Positions 34,462-42,782 of a stretch of 64,000 nt of DNA are shown here, piece by piece. The stretch spans positions 186,001 through 250,000 of the forward strand of contig NZ_AUPZ01000002.1 in NCBI RefSeq assembly GCF_000445475.1, read 5' to 3'. This DNA comes from Sulfurimonas hongkongensis (lineage in GTDB: Bacteria; Campylobacterota; Campylobacteria; Campylobacterales; Sulfurimonadaceae). The notes under the pieces were generated by a model that did not search any database, had not been told where the DNA came from, and worked only from the letters and a program-made list of their open reading frames with translations. The position numbers and the translations under genes were made by a program. How positions within the stretch are numbered: position 1 is the first letter of the stretch; each line of letters begins with the position of its first letter.

Positions 34462-35581
34462 ACAGTAACATCAATGTCATAGACTGGTTATGAAAGTCAC
34501 AACCACCTTCTGAGATATTGGATATCTCTCCATAAGAGTAAAACCCTACAAGTGAGACATTCTCTCCTAAAATATCTCGCACTATCTCTATCTCATCTTC
34601 TGCTTCTTGCTTTAACACTATCTTTCTAGCCACACAGTTGATAGCTATACACAAAGCTTTTTGGCTTTTATCGTAGCTTACCATCAGAGACTCAGCAGCT
34701 TCTTGTGCGCCATCTATGAGTTCATCTAAGTTAGCTTTTGCAAAAGTTACTATGCTTCCTTGTGGGATACTGCCAGCTAGAGTTATGGAGTTATTCTCTT
34801 CATCTATGGCTTTTATGGCTCTAAGTATTGGTTTATCATTTCCCTCTTCTAGTAGCATCAGAGGAAAATAGAGTCCTGATGCTGGTAGTTTATCTGCGTA
34901 AGGACCTAAGTATCTTTTGTAAAGTTCAAGTGCTGGTTTGTTATCTAGAGAGTAGAGAATATTTTGGTGTGATGAAGTCACTCTTCTATCTAATCCAAAT
35001 CTTGACCATCCGCATCTACAGCCAGATCCGACCCGTAAAGAGGTACCGTACAACCCAATTGCCACTATCTGTCTTTTCATAAGTTTTGAGCCTAACAAGA
35101 TCCAAATCTTGTTAAAGTCAACTCCATCTCCAGCCAAGCCTCCAGTTATAATACACTCCTTTGGAGCATTATAGGAGAGTCCTTTTGTGAGTTCTGAGCC
35201 ATTAACATTTACAACACTACTAAGCACAAAAATACTCTTTAGATGGTCATCTTTTAGTTCGTTTACTATATCTTTGCCAACTTCAAAAGAGTTTTGTTCA
35301 CTTATCTCTTTTACTACAACTTTGAATCTACTCTTAGAAAACTTCACAACACTCACACTAAGTGAATCATGAAAAATCTCATTATCATATATCTCTCCAG
35401 AGCTTGAAGTGCCTACGATGGTTGAAGTTGGATAGTTATGTATAATATCATCAATACCATCTTTAACATTTAAAATATTTATGCTTCCAAACATAACAAT
35501 CAGAGTGTTTGCTGAGTCTAGAGTGGCATCTATCTCTTTATTCCACACTCCATCTTCAAAAAGATAAGTCTCTATCTGCAT
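34439..35581 (-). CDS. FIST-domain sensory protein
   Basis: The 380-residue protein has the FIST_N part (VMFGSINILNVKDGIDDII, TIVGTSSSGEI, GGLAGDG) and the FIST_C part (LPASGLYFPLML, VGFYSYGEIS). FIST domains are thought to sense small ligands, possibly amino acids, and normally feed kinases, cyclases or chemoreceptors. Here the partner is the overlapping histidine kinase. It starts directly after the DTW gene stop and has no signal peptide. Confidence 0.88.
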   Translation of the reverse strand: MQIETYLFEDGVWNKEIDATLDSANTLIVMFGSINILNVKDGIDDIIHNYPTSTIVGTSSSGEIYDNEIFHDSLSVSVVKFSKSRFKVVVKEISEQNSFEVGKDIVNELKDDHLKSIFVLSSVVNVNGSELTKGLSYNAPKECIITGGLAGDGVDFNKIWILLGSKLMKRQIVAIGLYGTSLRVGSGCRCGWSRFGLDRRVTSSHQNILYSLDNKPALELYKRYLGPYADKLPASGLYFPLMLLEEGNDKPILRAIKAIDEENNSITLAGSIPQGSIVTFAKANLDELIDGAQEAAESLMVSYDKSQKALCIAINCVARKIVLKQEAEDEIEIVRDILGENVSLVGFYSYGEISNISEGGCDFHNQSMTLMLLYEEDNHV

Positions 35582-36241
35582 CTACTCTAGCCTCTCTCTT
35601 CTTTTCTTAAACCTCACAGCATTGCTAAGAGGATTAGATATAATTTTTTGTTGATATTTTATCATTTTTCTAAAAGGGTTTAAAAACTCTTCAAAGTCAC
35701 TAGCTTTTATCTTCTCTTTATTATGCTTAGCTAGTAACTCTAAAACAGATAAAACAGACTCTATAGTAGATAAACACTGCTCTGATGGTTGTCGTTTTAT
35801 CTTAAACTCAGATAATTTTACAGCATCAAAGCTCATCTGTTTTAAAGTTTGTAGATTTTTCGACTCTCTTAACATTTTAAGAGAGCAACTCCATGTAGAG
35901 TCTATAAGAAATATCGCCATCTTTTTTTGTGACTCTGGAATACTTTTACTTATATTTATAGCATCTTTTGATGGATATAAGATATAACTATCATATAAGT
36001 CTATAATCTCATTTACTCTTTTGTGCTTTGTAAAGTCCACACCTACAAACAACTCAGAGTTTTCTAGAGATAGATGAGTCAAATGCCCAGTCCCATTTTT
36101 AACTTTTTTAAACTCTTTTGGATGCATAAGTATAACAAATTTTGTTTTAGTCCCTATTTTATGAACTTCACTACACATACATGAGCTTGCAGGTCGATAA
36201 CATTTGTAGCATTTTTGTCTATTGATGGTAGATACTCTCAC
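35582..36241 (-). CDS. DTW-domain tRNA-uridine aminocarboxypropyltransferase
   Basis: The 219-residue protein has a zinc-type N-terminus (CYKCYRPASSCMC), then the segment FVILMHPKEFKKVKNGTGHL and the family motif as IDSTWSC (D-S-T-W), with SEQCLSTIE later. Known members (TapT/TuaA types) make acp3U in tRNA from S-adenosylmethionine. It overlaps the upstream lipoprotein by 4 bases and abuts the FIST gene, so it probably shares their transcript, without a clear functional link. Confidence 0.85.
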   Translation of the reverse strand: MRVSTINRQKCYKCYRPASSCMCSEVHKIGTKTKFVILMHPKEFKKVKNGTGHLTHLSLENSELFVGVDFTKHKRVNEIIDLYDSYILYPSKDAINISKSIPESQKKMAIFLIDSTWSCSLKMLRESKNLQTLKQMSFDAVKLSEFKIKRQPSEQCLSTIESVLSVLELLAKHNKEKIKASDFEEFLNPFRKMIKYQQKIISNPLSNAVRFKKRRERLE

Positions 36242-36846
36242 TTTGAATTTAAAGCTCTATATGGAGTGATAAGTGGTGTAAAAAAAACTATTACATCACT
36301 CCAGTTACTAGCTGGCGAGTCTGATGGGTTAAAAGTTATGGCATCGTATTTTAGCTCTTTGATTTTTAAATTCTCCTCTTCTATAAGTCCATTTGCTATT
36401 TTTAAAAACTCTTCATTTGAAAAACCATATGTAAATGTATAGAGTTGAGAGTCACTAGCTTGGATAATGACATTTAGGTATGAAGCATCTTTTAGTTTTA
36501 TTTGAACAAGATAAAGGTTGTTTTTTTCACAAACACTCTCATATTTTTGTGAGTTATCAAAAACATACATCACCGTATATAAACCACCATAATTAAACTC
36601 AAAATTCATATTGGTATTGGCAACTTCATAAAAAAGAGTTCTAGTATTTTTATCTTGAAGTTTATATCTGCTTACATAGAGGTCTTTAAAGTTTAAAAGC
36701 TCTGAACTTACAATTTCGTTAGACAAAATCAACTCACTTTCATCGTGCTTTAGGACGAGTTCATTTTCGTTTTTGAGACTCAAAGAGCTAGTAAAACATC
36801 CATTAAATATAAAAAGAGTAAAAAGACTCAAAATAAAACTTCTCAT
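36238..36846 (-). CDS. Putative lipoprotein of unknown function
   Basis: From the ATG at 36846, which has AAGGTC upstream, this is a 202-residue protein. It starts with a short hydrophobic segment ending in FNGC, a plausible lipobox with Cys at about residue 17. The mature part is rich in charged residues and beta-like stretches, and I recognise no domain. An in-frame ATG 36 bases upstream would give a longer, less typical leader. It is the first gene of the four-gene run to the histidine kinase. Confidence 0.75.
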   Translation of the reverse strand: MRSFILSLFTLFIFNGCFTSSLSLKNENELVLKHDESELILSNEIVSSELLNFKDLYVSRYKLQDKNTRTLFYEVANTNMNFEFNYGGLYTVMYVFDNSQKYESVCEKNNLYLVQIKLKDASYLNVIIQASDSQLYTFTYGFSNEEFLKIANGLIEEENLKIKELKYDAITFNPSDSPASNWSDVIVFFTPLITPYRALNSK

Positions 36847-36957
36847 AACTGACCTTATAAAATTAAAGAGTGATTGTAGCATTTGTTTTTAGTTATTTAA
36901 GATTAATATCCCAAATTGTTATACAATTAGCTCTTTAAAACTTTAATAGGAAATGCT

Positions 36958-38193
36958 TTGATAAAACACTATGATCTTGTTGTTGTTGGCGCTGGTGCTG
37001 CTGGAATGGTTGCTGCCATCAGAGCTGCACGAAATAACAAAAGTGTTTTACTCTTGGAAAAACTTCCAAAAGTCGGTGCAAAGCTAAAGGCGACTGGTGG
37101 AGGTAGATGCAACCTTACAAACACGCTTGAATCACAAGAGTTTATGTCGAAGTTTGGGCGAGATGGTCGTTTTATGCAAGATGCACTAAAAGAGTTTGAC
37201 TACAAAAAGCTTATGATGTTTTTTAAAAGTATTGGCGTTGAGACCCACGCACCTGATGGCTTTAGAGTTTTTCCAACCTCTCACAACTCTAGCACCATCA
37301 TCTCAAGTCTAAAAGAAGAGATGCTAAGACTCGGAGTTGAGATTTTATGCTCACAAAAAGTTACAAAACTACAAAGTTATGATGGGCATATATGTCAAGT
37401 CCAAACCTCATCACATAGTTTTAAGACTTCAAATGTCATCCTAGCAACTGGTGGTTTGGGTTATCCTATGCTTGGTGCTAATGGAGATGGTTACGCTTTA
37501 GCATCTGAGCTTGGACATACATCAACTGCCTTATATCCTGCAATGATGCCACTTCATACTAAAGAGGGTTGGGTAAAGAATTGTCGCGCAGACACCATCG
37601 CAAAAGCCGAGCTTAGAGTTGATATGAAAAAGTATAAAAAACTAAAAGCAAAAGGTGATCTTATCTTTACAAACAGAGGCATAAGGGGTCCAGTAGTTCT
37701 AGACTTTGCAAGAGAGATAACGCCACTTATAGATAAGTATAAAGAGGTAAAAATCTTAGTAAATCTTACAAAAGGTATGAATGAAGATGATATATTAAAG
37801 CACATAAGAGATGAAGCTAATAAGAATCCCAACTCAAGTATGTTAAATATAGTAAAGACTCTACTTCCCGATACTCTCTCTAGTGAGATATGTCTACTTG
37901 CTTCTATAAAAGAAGATGCAAAACTAAAAGATATCTCAGGAAAACAAAAAAACAAACTTATACAGACTCTAGCATCAACGCCCCTAACCATTGTGGGTCA
38001 CGATGGGTTTGAGAGAGCAATGATAACAAGAGGAGGAGTTAGTTTAAAAGAGATAAATCCTAAAAATATGCAGAGCCGACTCATTTGTGGTTTGTACTTT
38101 TGTGGAGAAATTATGAATCTTGATGGACCATGCGGAGGATATAACCTCCAATGGTCTTTTGCTAGTGGTTATCTAGCAGGAAGTCTCTCTTAG
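36958..38193 (+). CDS. BaiN/HI0933-type NAD(P)/FAD-dependent oxidoreductase
   Basis: The 411-residue flavoprotein starts at a TTG with AGGAAA upstream. It has the FAD motif YDLVVVGAGAAGMVAAIRAA, the family segment GAKLKATGGGRCNLTN, the strand-turn NVILATGGLGYP, and the C-terminal GLYFCGEIMNLDGPCGGYNLQWSFASG. This C-terminal signature identifies the HI0933/YhiN family, whose bile-acid member is BaiN. The physiological substrate is unknown in most bacteria. Confidence 0.9.
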   Translation: MIKHYDLVVVGAGAAGMVAAIRAARNNKSVLLLEKLPKVGAKLKATGGGRCNLTNTLESQEFMSKFGRDGRFMQDALKEFDYKKLMMFFKSIGVETHAPDGFRVFPTSHNSSTIISSLKEEMLRLGVEILCSQKVTKLQSYDGHICQVQTSSHSFKTSNVILATGGLGYPMLGANGDGYALASELGHTSTALYPAMMPLHTKEGWVKNCRADTIAKAELRVDMKKYKKLKAKGDLIFTNRGIRGPVVLDFAREITPLIDKYKEVKILVNLTKGMNEDDILKHIRDEANKNPNSSMLNIVKTLLPDTLSSEICLLASIKEDAKLKDISGKQKNKLIQTLASTPLTIVGHDGFERAMITRGGVSLKEINPKNMQSRLICGLYFCGEIMNLDGPCGGYNLQWSFASGYLAGSLS

Positions 38194-38206
38194 AGAGTCT
38201 GTTAAG

Positions 38207-38401
38207 CTATTTTTTTAAAATTTTCTTTACAATTTTCTTAGCTTCTTTTTTGTCCTCTGGTTTTTTCTTAATCACACTTTTAGATACTGACTTTGCAACT
38301 GACTTTGCGTCTTTTTTCTTAATAACTTCTTTTTTTACTGCTTTTTTAGTTGCTTTAGCAACAACTTTTTTTATATCTTTTTTTGATAGTTCCTTAGCCA
38401 T
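38207..38401 (-). CDS. Lysine-rich histone H1-like protein
   Basis: This 64-residue protein is about 45 percent Lys and otherwise mainly Ala, Val, Ile and Ser (start MAKELSKKDIKKVVAKATKK, end KKIVKKILKK). A consensus AAGGAGT lies 8 bases before the ATG, so it is a real gene. Its composition resembles the C-terminal tail of histone H1 and of bacterial H1-like and HU-tail proteins. I infer non-specific binding to DNA or RNA. It stands alone, convergent with the BaiN gene, 14 bases away. Confidence 0.8.
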   Translation of the reverse strand: MAKELSKKDIKKVVAKATKKAVKKEVIKKKDAKSVAKSVSKSVIKKKPEDKKEAKKIVKKILKK

Positions 38402-38510
38402 TTTTGACTCCTTTTATTTGTTTTGCTCAAGAACAAGAGCTAATTTGAACCTATTAGAATCATTATAGCTATACATAGTTATTTTAGGCTTAACATCAAT
38501 GGCTAAAGCA

Positions 38511-39062
38511 CTAATAAAAGTAGCGAATAGAGGCAAAGCCATACGCTTTTGTATTTTTTATCAGCTCTATTTGCTCATGGCTGATTATCCCACCAAGAGC
38601 AAATACCTTTATCTTACATATATCCAAAAGCGTCTCTAACTCTTCTACCCCTTTTGGCTCACCCTTGTTTGGAGATGCAAAGATTGGGCTATATGTAACC
38701 ATATCAGCACCTTTTTGCTCTGCTGTTAAAACCTCATCTATTGTATGTGTACTTATAATAACTTCAAGTCCTAACTCTTTTGCATACTCTATCTCGTCAC
38801 TTTGAGTTGAAGTTAGATGCACTCCAGATGCTCCAGTCTCTTTTGCAAGTTTTACATCTCTATGGATAAAACTCTTAATCTCTTTAAACTCTTTACAAAT
38901 CTCAACAAAATGTGCAGCTTGAATATTGTAGTTTGGATTTGTTTTATCTCTATATAGCGCATAGTCTGGCGAGTGCTTTGTAAACTGTTCATACAGGATT
39001 GTGCGAAATATAGCAGGCGTATCTGTGTAAAACTCTCTTGAGGTTATAAGATACTTTTTCAT
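38511..39062 (-). CDS. Thiamine-phosphate synthase-like protein (ThiE/TenI family)
   Basis: The 183-residue TIM-barrel protein has the ThiE/TenI pattern: YALYRDKTNPNYN, IHRDVKLAKETGASGVHLTS, the ISTHTIDE segment, and the late motif DMVTYSPIFASPNKGEPKGVE, followed by VFALGGI. True ThiE usually has a larger N-terminal half and a K-D-R pattern (here RDKTN). A TenI or ThiE role is possible, and no other thi gene is nearby. It overlaps the upstream unknown gene by 4 bases. Confidence 0.82.
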   Translation of the reverse strand: MKKYLITSREFYTDTPAIFRTILYEQFTKHSPDYALYRDKTNPNYNIQAAHFVEICKEFKEIKSFIHRDVKLAKETGASGVHLTSTQSDEIEYAKELGLEVIISTHTIDEVLTAEQKGADMVTYSPIFASPNKGEPKGVEELETLLDICKIKVFALGGIISHEQIELIKNTKAYGFASIRYFY

Positions 39063-39484
39063 CTTAAAATTGGGTTTATAAACTGAACTGCTTTAGCCTT
39101 ATGCCCAGCTAAAAATCTCTGTGAGACTCCATCAACATGGTAGGCTAGTCGGTTTAAAAGATAGAGTGCATCACCACTATATTTTTCTTGTGACTCTTTT
39201 ATATACTCTTTTAAAAAAACTATTTTTTGCTCTTCATCTTCTATCTCTATGCTTTTAATAATCTTTACTATCTCATCATACTCATCACCGCAAGAGCTTA
39301 GAAAATCATAGGACAAATCTATAGTCTTCATAGTATTAAGTGCATAAGAGAAGTTGAAGTGATTGTAGAGCATACAACCTACAAAGTATTCAATATCTGA
39401 GTCTTCAAACTCACTATATTGTCTATCTTCATCCATAAAATGCTTGTACCAAATATTTAATATCTTTTGTGTTTTTTCTTTCAT
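39059..39484 (-). CDS. Uncharacterised helical protein
   Basis: I do not recognise this 141-residue protein. It is acidic, helical and lacks a signal peptide (start MKEKTQKILNIWYKHFMDED). Its last residues, NPILR, overlap the ThiE-like gene by 4 bases, so the two share a transcript. The Tyr/Phe-rich pattern around FVGCMLYNHFNFSYAL suggests a folded soluble domain. Confidence 0.7.
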   Translation of the reverse strand: MKEKTQKILNIWYKHFMDEDRQYSEFEDSDIEYFVGCMLYNHFNFSYALNTMKTIDLSYDFLSSCGDEYDEIVKIIKSIEIEDEEQKIVFLKEYIKESQEKYSGDALYLLNRLAYHVDGVSQRFLAGHKAKAVQFINPILR

Positions 39485-39522
39485 GGATGAATTATACCCA
39501 ATGAGAGGCGAAGATAGCTTTT

Positions 39523-39541
39523 AGTGACACATAAGTGACAC
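39523..39541 (+). promoter_or_regulatory. Direct repeat AGTGACAC with 11-base period upstream of nrdD
   Basis: Two AGTGACAC copies (39523-39530 and 39534-39541) are spaced one helical turn apart, about 65 bases before the nrdD start. A TATTAT lies just downstream as a possible -10. The repeat does not match the palindromic NrdR box as I know it. A regulator binding direct repeats is inferred. Confidence 0.45.
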
Positions 39542-39605
39542 TTTTTATTATGAGTGTTTAAATCATCTTGGACTAAACTTCTCTTTACAAAAGCAAAGGA
39601 GAGTT

Positions 39606-41714
39606 ATGGCGATGGTAGATACAATTTTAAAAAGAGATGGTACTCAAGCGGAATTTTTATCTTTCAAGATTGAAGATGCTATCAAAAAAGCTTTCAAGAG
39701 TGAGAGAGTTATCTATGATAGTTCTATCTTCTTTAATGTTCTAGATAGACTTAAAAGCAAAAGAGTTGTAGCAGTTGAGGATATTCAAGACAGCATAGAA
39801 AAAGAGCTATATAAAGCTAGATATTTTGAAGTAATGCGCTCATTTATTCTTTATAGACATATGCACAAGATGCAAAGGGATGCTCTTTTAGATGAGGACA
39901 CAACTTATATAAACTCAACTCAAACTATAGAAGAGTATATAAACAAGAGTGACTGGCGTATAAAAGCGAATTCTAATACAGGCTACTCTAACGCTGGACT
40001 TGTAAACAACACAGCTGGAAAAGTTATAGCAAACTACTGGCTAGATAAAATCTACTCAAGAGAGGAAGGATATGCTCATCGTAATGGTGATTATCATATC
40101 CATGATTTAGACTGTTTGACTGGTTATTGTGCTGGTTGGAGCTTGAGAGTCCTTCTTGATGAGGGTTTTAACGGAGTTCGCGGTCGTGTTGAGAGTGATG
40201 CACCTAAACACTTTCGTGAAGCTCTTGGTCAAATGGCAAACTTTCTTGGAATACTACAGAGTGAGTGGGCAGGCGCTCAGGCGTTTTCATCGTTTGATAC
40301 ATACTTAGCTCCCTATGTTTTTCGTGACAAACTCCCATACAAAGAGATAAAAAAGGCTGTTAGAAGTTTTATATATAACTTAAATGTTCCAGCTCGTTGG
40401 GGTCAGTCACCTTTTACAAATGTAACTATTGACTGGACAGTCCCAGAAGATTTAAAAGATCAAACTCCAACTTCAAAACAGTCACATCTATTTAAAAATC
40501 TTTTAGATAGTGAACTTGAAGCTGAGGCAAAAAGAAGAGGTTGTAATGCTCTTGATGAGATGACGTACAAGTACTTTCAACCTGAGATGAACCAGATAAA
40601 CAAAGCTTACTATGAGGTTATGACAGAGGGAGACAAGACAGGACAACCTTTTACTTTTCCTATTCCAACTGTAAACATCACAGAAGATTTTGACTGGTAT
40701 GGTGAAAATACAGATATACTCTTTGAAAATACGGCAAAAGTAGGCTCTTCATACTTTCAAAACTTCATAGGCTCTCAGTACAAGAGAGATGAAAATGGGA
40801 ACTTAGTAGAAAATGAGGAAGCATATAAACCTGGTCATGTAAGAAGTATGTGTTGTAGGTTGCAACTTGATTTAAGAGAACTTCTTAAGCGTGGTGGCGG
40901 TCTCTTTGGAAGTGCAGAGATGACTGGAAGCATAGGAGTTGTAACACTCAATATGGCTAGACTTGGCTTTTTATATAAAGGCAATGAAGAAGCTCTGATG
41001 GCTAGAGTTGATGAGCTCATGATTCATGCAAAGAGCACGTTAGAGAAAAAGAGGGTATTTATCCAAGAGATGTATGATAGAGGTCTTTTTCCATATACTA
41101 AGAGATATCTACCAGGTTTTAAAAACCACTTCTCAACCATAGGGGTAAATGGCATCAATGAGATGATAAGAAACTTCACATCAGATGCTTATGATGTTAG
41201 TGATGAGCGAGGCATTGAGTTTGCAACAAAACTACTCAACCATATGAGAGATAAAATGGTAGAGTTTCAAGAAGAGACAGGCAATCTTTATAACCTAGAA
41301 GCTACTCCTGCTGAGGGAACTACTTATAGGTTTGCAAAAGAAGATAAAAAGAGATATGGCGACTCAATCCTACAAGCTGGAATGGGTGAGAATATCTACT
41401 ATACAAACTCATCTCAAATCCCAGTAGATTTGACAGATGATCCATTTGAAGCACTTACACTTCAAGATGATTTGCAATGTAAGTATACAGGCGGAACAGT
41501 TCTACATCTATATATGCAAGAGAGAATCAGTTCAACTGAGGCTTCAAGAAAGCTAGTAAAAAATGTAATCTCAAACTTTAGACTGCCTTACATTACAGTC
41601 ACTCCACTCTTCTCAGTATGTCCAAAACATGGATATATTGCAGGAGAGCACGAGTATTGTCCAAAATGTGATGAGGAGTTGCTGATGGAACAAAAAGAAC
41701 TTGAGGTTTCGTAA
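39606..41714 (+). CDS. nrdD: Anaerobic ribonucleoside-triphosphate reductase, catalytic chain lacking the glycyl-radical segment
   Basis: The 702-residue protein has an ATP-cone domain (residues about 5-95, LKRDGTQAEFLSFKIEDAI) and the class III reductase core (NGDYHIHDLDCLTGYC, QAFSSFDTYLAPY, GSIGVVTLNMARLGF). It ends with the zinc module CPKHGYIAGEHEYCPKC and a short tail. A one-chain NrdD continues from here into a glycyl-radical motif (RVxGY); this one stops 18 residues after the last Cys. That motif is found in the separate 50-residue protein at 41897. AAAGGAGAG lies before the start. It makes deoxynucleotides without oxygen. Confidence 0.95.
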   Translation: MAMVDTILKRDGTQAEFLSFKIEDAIKKAFKSERVIYDSSIFFNVLDRLKSKRVVAVEDIQDSIEKELYKARYFEVMRSFILYRHMHKMQRDALLDEDTTYINSTQTIEEYINKSDWRIKANSNTGYSNAGLVNNTAGKVIANYWLDKIYSREEGYAHRNGDYHIHDLDCLTGYCAGWSLRVLLDEGFNGVRGRVESDAPKHFREALGQMANFLGILQSEWAGAQAFSSFDTYLAPYVFRDKLPYKEIKKAVRSFIYNLNVPARWGQSPFTNVTIDWTVPEDLKDQTPTSKQSHLFKNLLDSELEAEAKRRGCNALDEMTYKYFQPEMNQINKAYYEVMTEGDKTGQPFTFPIPTVNITEDFDWYGENTDILFENTAKVGSSYFQNFIGSQYKRDENGNLVENEEAYKPGHVRSMCCRLQLDLRELLKRGGGLFGSAEMTGSIGVVTLNMARLGFLYKGNEEALMARVDELMIHAKSTLEKKRVFIQEMYDRGLFPYTKRYLPGFKNHFSTIGVNGINEMIRNFTSDAYDVSDERGIEFATKLLNHMRDKMVEFQEETGNLYNLEATPAEGTTYRFAKEDKKRYGDSILQAGMGENIYYTNSSQIPVDLTDDPFEALTLQDDLQCKYTGGTVLHLYMQERISSTEASRKLVKNVISNFRLPYITVTPLFSVCPKHGYIAGEHEYCPKCDEELLMEQKELEVS

Positions 41715-41725
41715 AAAATCAACAA

Positions 41726-41810
41726 GCGAGGTTTTAGCCTTGTCAAACTTGGTTACACCTCTTCTTAGACTGTGAATAACTCGGAAGCGAGGCTTTAGCC
41801 TCACTTCCGG
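41726..41810. repeat. Dispersed palindromic repeats, family 2 (pair in the nrdD gap)
   Basis: An 11-base-pair hairpin with one mismatch (CGGAAG-C-GAGGC, loop TTTA, GCCTC-A-CTTCCG; 41782-41809) is preceded by a degenerate copy at 41726-41741 (GCGAGGTTTTAGCC). Both fill the 182-base gap between the nrdD chain and the glycyl-radical ORF. Related copies lie at 52791-52880. No T-run follows, so it is not a classical terminator, though it could affect the relative amounts of the two proteins. Confidence 0.75.
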
Positions 41811-41896
41811 AAGCTGTAACAACTGCTCTTGTTCCCAAATTATAAGAGTGTAGTGTTACTAGATAGATATATTAAATAAAACAAAAGGAAAACAAA

Positions 41897-42049
41897 ATGA
41901 GTAAGAACGAAGCATTAGCGCTGTTAAATGAAAAAAGACAAAAGTGTATAGTATATACAAGAGTTATGGGTTATCATAGACCTGTAGAGAGTTTTAATGT
42001 GGGTAAAGCTGGTGAACATAAACAGAGAAAGCAATTCACTGAACACTAG
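41897..42049 (+). CDS. Separate glycyl-radical domain of anaerobic ribonucleotide reductase
   Basis: A 50-codon ORF with AAAGGAAAA upstream encodes a protein containing YTRVMGYHRPVESFNVGK, the class III reductase glycyl-radical motif, with Gly25 as the likely radical site. It ends HKQRKQFTEH. The large NrdD upstream lacks this motif, so the two chains together should form one functional reductase activated by NrdG. The ORF is in a different frame from nrdD and separated by a repeat-filled gap, so this is a gene split, not a simple frameshift. The alternative is a YfiD-like spare radical domain, but no intact copy is seen here. Confidence 0.85.
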   Translation: MSKNEALALLNEKRQKCIVYTRVMGYHRPVESFNVGKAGEHKQRKQFTEH

Positions 42050-42713
42050 AACTGTATATGATATAACAAAGTTCACTCATGTTGATTATCCAGATCACTT
42101 AGCTTGCATCATTTGGCTAAGTGGTTGCAATATGAGATGTGACTATTGCTATAACAAAGATATTGTTTTTGCAAAAGAGGGAAGCCACACATTTGTGGAT
42201 GTACTAGAGTTTTTAAAAACTAGAGTAGGTCTACTTGAAGCTGTGGTTTTATCTGGCGGAGAAGCAACCATGCATAACTTAGTAGAATTCTCTTATGCCA
42301 TCAAAGAGCTAGGTTTTAAGATAAAACTAGACACTAATGGCACAAATTTCACACAAGTAAAAAAACTTATAGAGTTAGATTTGCTTGACTTTGTAGCACT
42401 TGATTATAAAGCACCAAAAGAGAAGTTTACACAAATCACCCACTCAAATAAGTATGAAGAATTTTCTAAAACACTTGATTTTCTTATAGAATCAAACACT
42501 GCCTTTGAAGCTAGAACAACGTTGCATAGTGATCTTTTAAGTACAGAGGATATAAACTCCATCATCAAAGACCTAAAGCGAAGAGGCTACAAAAACAACT
42601 ACTACATTCAAAGTTTTTTAGACACCAAGATAAACATCGCAAATCTTAAAGCTCCAACATCAACTTTTGACAAATCTATACTCTTAGATGAACTTAATAT
42701 CATCTGGCGTTAA
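41997..42713 (+). CDS. nrdG: Anaerobic ribonucleotide reductase activating protein (radical SAM)
   Basis: The enzyme makes the glycyl radical on the reductase using S-adenosylmethionine. The 238-residue protein has FTHVDYPDHLACIIWLSGCNMRCDYCYN with the three-Cys cluster motif CNMRCDYC, and the SGGEATM segment for SAM binding. The ATG at 41997 has GAGAG upstream but overlaps the glycyl-radical ORF by 53 bases; a GTG at 42012 is an alternative. The overlap implies translational coupling of activator and radical domain. Confidence 0.92.
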   Translation: MWVKLVNINRESNSLNTRTVYDITKFTHVDYPDHLACIIWLSGCNMRCDYCYNKDIVFAKEGSHTFVDVLEFLKTRVGLLEAVVLSGGEATMHNLVEFSYAIKELGFKIKLDTNGTNFTQVKKLIELDLLDFVALDYKAPKEKFTQITHSNKYEEFSKTLDFLIESNTAFEARTTLHSDLLSTEDINSIIKDLKRRGYKNNYYIQSFLDTKINIANLKAPTSTFDKSILLDELNIIWR

Positions 42714-42782
42714 TATATATCAAGCTATTTATATTAATTATTAGATAAAATAAAGACATATATTTTTATGGAGTAGATTTTG

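Noticed and set aside
37554-37991. 145-codon open frame on the minus strand
   Set aside because: It is antisense to the BaiN-type flavoprotein, whose motifs are clear across the same stretch. I see no independent support.
38182-38216. Terminator at the end of the BaiN-type gene (CTCTC-TTA-GAGAG with a later T-run)
   Set aside because: The stem is only five base pairs and the T-run begins 12 bases after it, too far for an intrinsic terminator.
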